Origin: Bacillota bacterium
Lineage (GTDB): Bacteria > Bacillota > Clostridia > Tissierellales > Sedimentibacteraceae
Direction of reading: 5' to 3'
DNA length: 23,337 nt
Assembly: GCA_023453025.1 (NCBI GenBank)
Contig: JAEXUD010000068.1
Location: forward strand, 1-23,337
Positions 19,255-23,337 of this stretch are shown here, one piece after another. Each line of letters begins with the position of its first letter. Position 1 is the stretch's first letter. The notes under the pieces were generated by a model. The model did no database searches. It was not told where the DNA came from and saw nothing but the letters and a program-made list of their open reading frames with translations. The translations under genes and the position numbers were made by a program.

Positions 19255-20214
19255 ATGAAAAATATAATTAAACTGACTTCATTAATTTTGTCAATTACGT
19301 TCCTATATTCAATCCCGGCTATGGCTGGCGAGCTTGAATATGCTTCGCCGCAACCCTACTATTTTTCATTTACGGGAACTGTGGAAGAAATAGTTAAAGC
19401 AGATGATGTAATTACAAAGGTTTATTTAAAAAATGAGGACAACCAGGAAGCATATTTTATTTTAAGCGAAAATACATATTATGCTGATGATGTGAAAATT
19501 GAAAATGGTTTAGAAATTACAGGATACTATGAATCAGGACGACCTATGATTATGATCTATCCCCCACAATATTCGATAGACATTGTTACACCTGTGTATG
19601 AAGAAGGATTTGTAAAAGCTGATAAATTTGATTCTAACCTATTAAGCAAAGATAAGCAGTTAAAGCTTAATATATCTGATGAAACTGAAATAGTTTGGGA
19701 AAATGATACTCAAATTTACTGGTTTGCCAAACCGACTGTTGAGGACCTTGAAGCGGTTCTTACCAACAGGAATATGATTATTTATTATGATTTTATGACA
19801 AAGAGTATTCCGGCACAGACCACCCCTGACAAAATTATTGTCTTATCAGAACAAATTGAGGATAAGATTGAAATAATCGTGGATGATGCAATAATTGATG
19901 CCCCAAATGCTTTTATTAGCGAATCAGGAAATCTTATGGTTCCTGTTCGTGCAATATCTGAAGCATTAGCGTACAGCGTAAGCTGGGATAACGATGAAAA
20001 AAGTGTACAAATAGGCAGCAATATCTCATTTAAAATGAATGAAAACAGCTATTCTATAACCGGAGCCGTTTTAGCTTTGGAAGAAGCACCTGTTTTAAAA
20101 AATGACCGAACCTTTGTACCTCTAAGCTTTTTTAAAGAAGTTATTAAAATTAATGAAGTAAGCTTCATTAATTTTAATATAATAATTCATTCATACACCC
20201 CCCAGGCTGAATGA
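19255..20214 (+). CDS. Secreted stalk-domain protein (copper amine oxidase N-terminal-like)
   Basis: This 319-residue protein begins with a signal peptide (MKNIIKLTSLILSITFLYSI, cleavage likely after AMA at about residue 24). Residues about 35-200 are a beta-rich domain, including YYFSFTGTVEEIVKADDVIT, of the kind that sits before stalk domains in clostridial exported proteins. Residues about 210-310 match the copper amine oxidase N-terminal (stalk) domain: IEIIVDDAIIDAPNAFISES, NLMVPVRAISEALAYSVSWD and RTFVPLSFFKEVI. The stalk domain lacks copper chemistry and acts in cell-surface or spacer roles. AGGAGG lies 6 nt from the ATG. It diverges from the lectin gene and converges with idi. Confidence 0.85.
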   Translation: MKNIIKLTSLILSITFLYSIPAMAGELEYASPQPYYFSFTGTVEEIVKADDVITKVYLKNEDNQEAYFILSENTYYADDVKIENGLEITGYYESGRPMIMIYPPQYSIDIVTPVYEEGFVKADKFDSNLLSKDKQLKLNISDETEIVWENDTQIYWFAKPTVEDLEAVLTNRNMIIYYDFMTKSIPAQTTPDKIIVLSEQIEDKIEIIVDDAIIDAPNAFISESGNLMVPVRAISEALAYSVSWDNDEKSVQIGSNISFKMNENSYSITGAVLALEEAPVLKNDRTFVPLSFFKEVIKINEVSFINFNIIIHSYTPQAE

Positions 20215-20225
20215 TACACCTATGC

Positions 20226-20259
20226 AATAACAGATATCATATGATATCTGTTATTTGTT
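20226..20259. terminator. Bidirectional terminator between the stalk gene and idi
   Basis: A perfect 30-nt palindrome (20226-20255) centred on CAT/ATG has 15-bp arms, including ATAACAGATATCAT, with A-rich and T-rich outer ends. It lies between two convergent stop codons and can terminate both. Confidence 0.75.
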
Positions 20260-20789
20260 TACAAATTATTAACTTCACTTAAAAACTCTTTTATTTTAGG
20301 TAAAAAAATTATAAACCAAGGTGTAAATTCATGAGGATTATTTTTAATCCATTTCATCAGCGTGTCAATATCAACCCATTTTGCATCGGAAGCCTCTTTC
20401 CTGTTAATTTCATAATCACCATTGTATTCGCCTATAAAGACATGGTCATATTCAAATTCAGTTAATCCGTTTTCGAATTTATAATAATATGTAAAGCGTA
20501 ACAATTCCTCCAGCTGCACATTTTTTATATTCATTTCCTCTTTTAATCGCCTGCTTACAGCATCTGTCAAGTTCTCATCCCATCGTGGGTGGGAACAACA
20601 AGTATTAGTCCATAGGCCGCCGCAGTGATATTTATCATGAGCTCGCTGCTGTAAAAGTATACTGTTTTTATTGTATAAAACTACTGAAAAAGCCCTGTGC
20701 AGTATGCCATACTTATGAGCATCCTCTTTAGTTACTTCCTTTAATTTTCTGTCAAGAAAATCCACTTCTATTATTTTATCCGCGGTCAA
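20259..20789 (-). CDS. idi: Isopentenyl-diphosphate delta-isomerase, type I
   Basis: This Nudix-fold enzyme interconverts isopentenyl and dimethylallyl diphosphate in isoprenoid synthesis and needs Mg and Zn/Mn. Diagnostic motifs are HRAFSVVLYN, LLQQRAHDKYHCGGLWTNTC followed by CSHP (catalytic Cys and metal His), a Nudix-type RRLKEEMNI helix and the TEFEYDHVF block carrying the catalytic Glu. The end, EFTPWFIIFLPKI, is also typical. Length is about 176 residues from the preferred TTG at 20789, which has GGAGG 7 nt upstream; an ATG at 20810 lacks a good site. It is the second gene of an operon with the sigma-54 activator (35-nt gap), an unusual pairing. Confidence 0.93.
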   Translation of the reverse strand: MTADKIIEVDFLDRKLKEVTKEDAHKYGILHRAFSVVLYNKNSILLQQRAHDKYHCGGLWTNTCCSHPRWDENLTDAVSRRLKEEMNIKNVQLEELLRFTYYYKFENGLTEFEYDHVFIGEYNGDYEINRKEASDAKWVDIDTLMKWIKNNPHEFTPWFIIFLPKIKEFLSEVNNL

Positions 20790-20824
20790 TTTATTTCCTC
20801 CATTCAGCATCTTTAAAATAAACT

Positions 20825-22756
20825 TTACTTTTCTTTTTCATTATCTTCTATATTCTTCAAACGTCTCCACAAAGTAGTTACGCTGATACCTAATTTTTCA
20901 GCTGCAAGCGATTTATTACCATTGGTTTCCTCAAGAACATTTTTTATAGTTTCGTTTTCAATATGCCTTAAAACACCTTTATTATTTTTTTGATTTTCCA
21001 GAATTATGTTTTCCTCATCATTTATATGTACGGGAACCCCATCAGTTGCCTCATCAATAGTATCTATATTAATTTCTTCGCTTCCTGATAATACAACGCA
21101 GCGTTCAATAAAGTTTTCAAGCTGCCTTACATTTCCGGGCCAATCATAAAGAACAATCTTAGCAATAGATTCATTTGTTATGCCCTTGACATTTCTGTTA
21201 AGCATCCTGTTTTTCTCATAAAGAAAATAAGAAACCAACTCATATAGGTCATCCTTCCTGTTTCTCAAAGGAGGTATATCTAATCTTAAAACACAAAGTC
21301 TGTAGAATAGGTCTTCTCTAAAATCTCCTTTTTCCACTTCATTATATAAATCTCTGTTTGTTGCTGCTATAACCCTGACATCAACCGGAACTATCCTGTC
21401 ATCACCTAATCTGACCACTTCCTTTTCCTGTAGAACTCTTAAGAAACGCGCCTGTAAATTAGGTGACATTTCACTTATTTCATCAAGAAAGATTGTTCCT
21501 CCGTGTGCAAGCTCGAACAAACCAATCTTGCCGCCCTTCCTCGCCCCGGTAAATGCCCCTTCTATATAACCAAATAATTCGCTTTCCAGGAGGTTTTCAG
21601 GAAGAGCGGCACAATTTACAGCAACAAACGGTTTATCTGACCTTAAACTGGTATTGTGTATGCTTTGTGCAAAAAGCTCCTTGCCTGTACCGGTCTCGCC
21701 CATGATTAATACTGTACTGTCAACCTCCGCATATAGTCTGGCTTTTTCTTTAGTTTTTAATATCTCCTTGCTTTTACCTTTAATATCATCAAATGTACTT
21801 TTAGCTACATGCCCCTTAGCAAGTAGTTTCTTCCTGATTTGAGTCTCCATTTTTTGTATTTTTTCTATTTCCTGAAATGTAGCTACTGCACCAAATATTT
21901 CCCCATCTACTACTATAGGAACTCTGTTAGTGACAATGGATGTATTGCCAATTTGCTGTATTTCACCTAACTCAGGAACACCTGATTTAAGAACCTGTAC
22001 CATACGAGTATTCTCTACAACATCGTCAACCGCTTTATAAATTGCATTTTCATAAGATACTCCGGTAATTTTTTGAATAACAGGGTTAAAAACTGTTATC
22101 ATCCCTTGTTTGTCAATACCCAGTATTCCGTCATAAGCAAAATCTATTATCGATCTTAATATAGCCGCCTTTTCCTTTTCTATAAGCTGAACCTCCATCA
22201 ATCCTTTTGCATAGCTTATAGCTTCAGATACTGCTTCCTTGCCTGTTTCAATAAGCACCCCTTCATAGCCGAGCATATTAACAATTTCCATTACAGCTTG
22301 TCCGCCTATAAACACCCTGCATCCCAATGTATATAAATTATGTACATGCTGTTCGATTTCTCTTTCTGTCTTAATTGTAGATGTATATATTTTTGCAGAA
22401 AATGTTCTCTCCATTATATGACTGATTTTTTTATATGTTAATGACATTCCGCTAAAACCAACAACACCTATAGCATTTGAGGTTTTTATGGCTTTATAAA
22501 TTGAATTGATAACATCATAGCTGCCGAATTCTATATTGACAACCGGAATTTCAACATTTCTTTTTATTAAATTTCCTGTTCCGCCTCGGCTGATAATAAT
22601 ATTGGCTCCCTCCTTTATTGCACTTCGGGCATGCCTGAGTCCCTCACTGAAAGATCCTATATATATTTCTACATCCTCATTTTGCTCTTTGATAGCAGAT
22701 TTAGCCGTATTAGCCAATTTTTCATCAGGTACAACAAATACAATTTTTCCGTTCAA
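20825..22756 (-). CDS. Sigma-54-dependent activator with PrpR_N and PAS domains
   Basis: This 643-residue regulator has an N-terminal PrpR_N sensor domain (about residues 1-180, with IYIGSFSEGLRHARSAIKEG, IIISRGGTGNLI, GCRVFIGGQAV), a PAS domain (about 195-310, IDFAYDGILGIDKQGMITVF) and an AAA+ sigma-54 activator domain (about 325-560). The latter has Walker A GETGTGKE, the sigma-54 contact loop GAFTGA and the Walker B region GTIFLDEISEM. A Fis-type HTH ends the protein (NKSLAAEKLGISVTTLWRRL). It needs RpoN to activate targets, presumably in response to a small organic acid or nucleotide. The start is taken at the TTG at 22756, spaced 6 nt from GAGGTGG; the ATG next to that site is out of frame. 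No -24/-12 promoter is evident here. Confidence 0.92.
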   Translation of the reverse strand: MNGKIVFVVPDEKLANTAKSAIKEQNEDVEIYIGSFSEGLRHARSAIKEGANIIISRGGTGNLIKRNVEIPVVNIEFGSYDVINSIYKAIKTSNAIGVVGFSGMSLTYKKISHIMERTFSAKIYTSTIKTEREIEQHVHNLYTLGCRVFIGGQAVMEIVNMLGYEGVLIETGKEAVSEAISYAKGLMEVQLIEKEKAAILRSIIDFAYDGILGIDKQGMITVFNPVIQKITGVSYENAIYKAVDDVVENTRMVQVLKSGVPELGEIQQIGNTSIVTNRVPIVVDGEIFGAVATFQEIEKIQKMETQIRKKLLAKGHVAKSTFDDIKGKSKEILKTKEKARLYAEVDSTVLIMGETGTGKELFAQSIHNTSLRSDKPFVAVNCAALPENLLESELFGYIEGAFTGARKGGKIGLFELAHGGTIFLDEISEMSPNLQARFLRVLQEKEVVRLGDDRIVPVDVRVIAATNRDLYNEVEKGDFREDLFYRLCVLRLDIPPLRNRKDDLYELVSYFLYEKNRMLNRNVKGITNESIAKIVLYDWPGNVRQLENFIERCVVLSGSEEINIDTIDEATDGVPVHINDEENIILENQKNNKGVLRHIENETIKNVLEETNGNKSLAAEKLGISVTTLWRRLKNIEDNEKEK

Positions 22757-22879
22757 AGCATTCCACCTCAAATAATAATATTTGTTAACGTTATCTTATT
22801 ATACTTTATTTTTATAATAAATTAAATATTTTTTAATTTTTTTATGCATATAGTTATTTTGTAAACAATATGTGAAGGT

Positions 22880-23337
22880 TTAATTTTCCTGCATTAAAAT
22901 ATCTATTACATCTGGTATATATTCAACAATTATATACGCATATACTTTAGCTTCGTGAATATTTTTTAAGTTAATCTCTTTTTCCAGGTTTATTATTGCA
23001 TTATCAATTATATTGATTAAATCTGTCGGCACTGATTTTGAAATAAGTGCTGGTTTTAAATCATTAAAATCAGTTTTAATCAGAGCAAGCTTATCCAAAG
23101 CTTCATCCCAGTTTTCATTATTAATATCTTCCATAATAATCTTAGAATTAGATTCAATTTCAGAAACCTGATTAATGATATCAATAGGCAGTTGTTTATT
23201 TGTAATAAAAACCTTCTGTCCTACTGATATATTTCCGTTATATAAAATTTGAGGGTTCAATGATAAAAGTAATTTAAGCGGTATGTTAAATCTTTGTGAT
23301 ATTTTGTTTAAAGTATCTTTTGAACGCACCTTATATG
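22880..23337 (-). CDS. LysM-domain protein, 5' partial at the window edge
   Basis: The frame is open to the right edge and its visible start at a GTG (23329) is internal, since YKVRSKDTLNKISQRFNIPL is the beginning of a LysM repeat and continues back out of the window. One LysM unit (about the first 45 residues, ending ISVGQKVFI) is followed by an approximately 105-residue helical, acidic domain (KIIMEDINNENWDEALDKLA, then a final EYIPDVIDILMQEN). LysM binds peptidoglycan, so the protein is probably at the cell surface. The gene upstream of it lies outside the window. Confidence 0.8.
   Translation of the reverse strand, partial: YKVRSKDTLNKISQRFNIPLKLLLSLNPQILYNGNISVGQKVFITNKQLPIDIINQVSEIESNSKIIMEDINNENWDEALDKLALIKTDFNDLKPALISKSVPTDLINIIDNAIINLEKEINLKNIHEAKVYAYIIVEYIPDVIDILMQEN

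Noticed and set aside
20790..20810. ATG start of idi at 20810
   Set aside because: No Shine-Dalgarno sequence precedes it, whereas the TTG at 20789 has GGAGG 7 nt upstream and gives the family's usual length.
1..23337. tRNA or rRNA genes
   Set aside because: On reading the gaps I found no cloverleaf with a CCA-end acceptor pattern and no rRNA-like sequence.

Overview
The window is low-GC, tightly packed Firmicutes DNA. Strong AGGAGG-type ribosome binding sites, a clostridial-type c-di-GMP-I riboswitch, a copper-amine-oxidase-like stalk protein and a PBSX/XkdN-type contractile tail cassette all point to an anaerobic member of the Clostridia. The genus cannot be fixed from sequence alone.

Positions 1-13300 are a phage-derived contractile-tail locus. 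A divergent control region (12300-12455) separates a rightward XRE repressor and ImmA-like protease from a leftward lytic operon. That operon begins with a sigma-region-4-like regulator (11705-12151). After a 670-bp leader zone with two near-identical 56-bp elements and two intrinsic terminators, it continues through tail terminator, sheath, tube, assembly chaperone with a -1 frameshift extension, tape measure, XkdP, XkdQ, XkdR, XkdS, XkdT, XkdU, tail fibre, two small tail-end genes, holin and the stub of an amidase. No terminase, portal, capsid, integrase or replication gene is present, so the locus looks like a tailocin (R-type, phage-tail-like particle) rather than a complete prophage. The lysin is reduced to 44 codons. 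A second holin copy lies at 14641-15081.

Positions 13500-15750 hold a parallel beta-helix protein (+), the second holin (-) and a small multi-pass membrane protein (-). Positions 15900-17810 (+) hold a promoter and c-di-GMP-I riboswitch upstream of a small secreted protein, then a cupin-HD-GYP protein (a predicted c-di-GMP phosphodiesterase) and a cysteine-poor HMA-like protein. Together these suggest a c-di-GMP sensing and degrading neighbourhood.

Positions 17890-20220 contain a six-repeat PLL/DUF346-type beta-propeller lectin (-) and a secreted stalk-domain protein (+). Positions 20226-23337 (-) hold type I isopentenyl-diphosphate isomerase downstream of a PrpR_N/PAS/sigma-54 activator, and the 3' part of a LysM protein that runs off the right edge.

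The most distinctive observations are a textbook -1 frameshift signal in the tail chaperone gene, a head-less tail locus with a broken lysin and duplicated holins, paired leader elements before the tail operon, a clear repressor/operator switch, and the c-di-GMP riboswitch/HD-GYP cluster.
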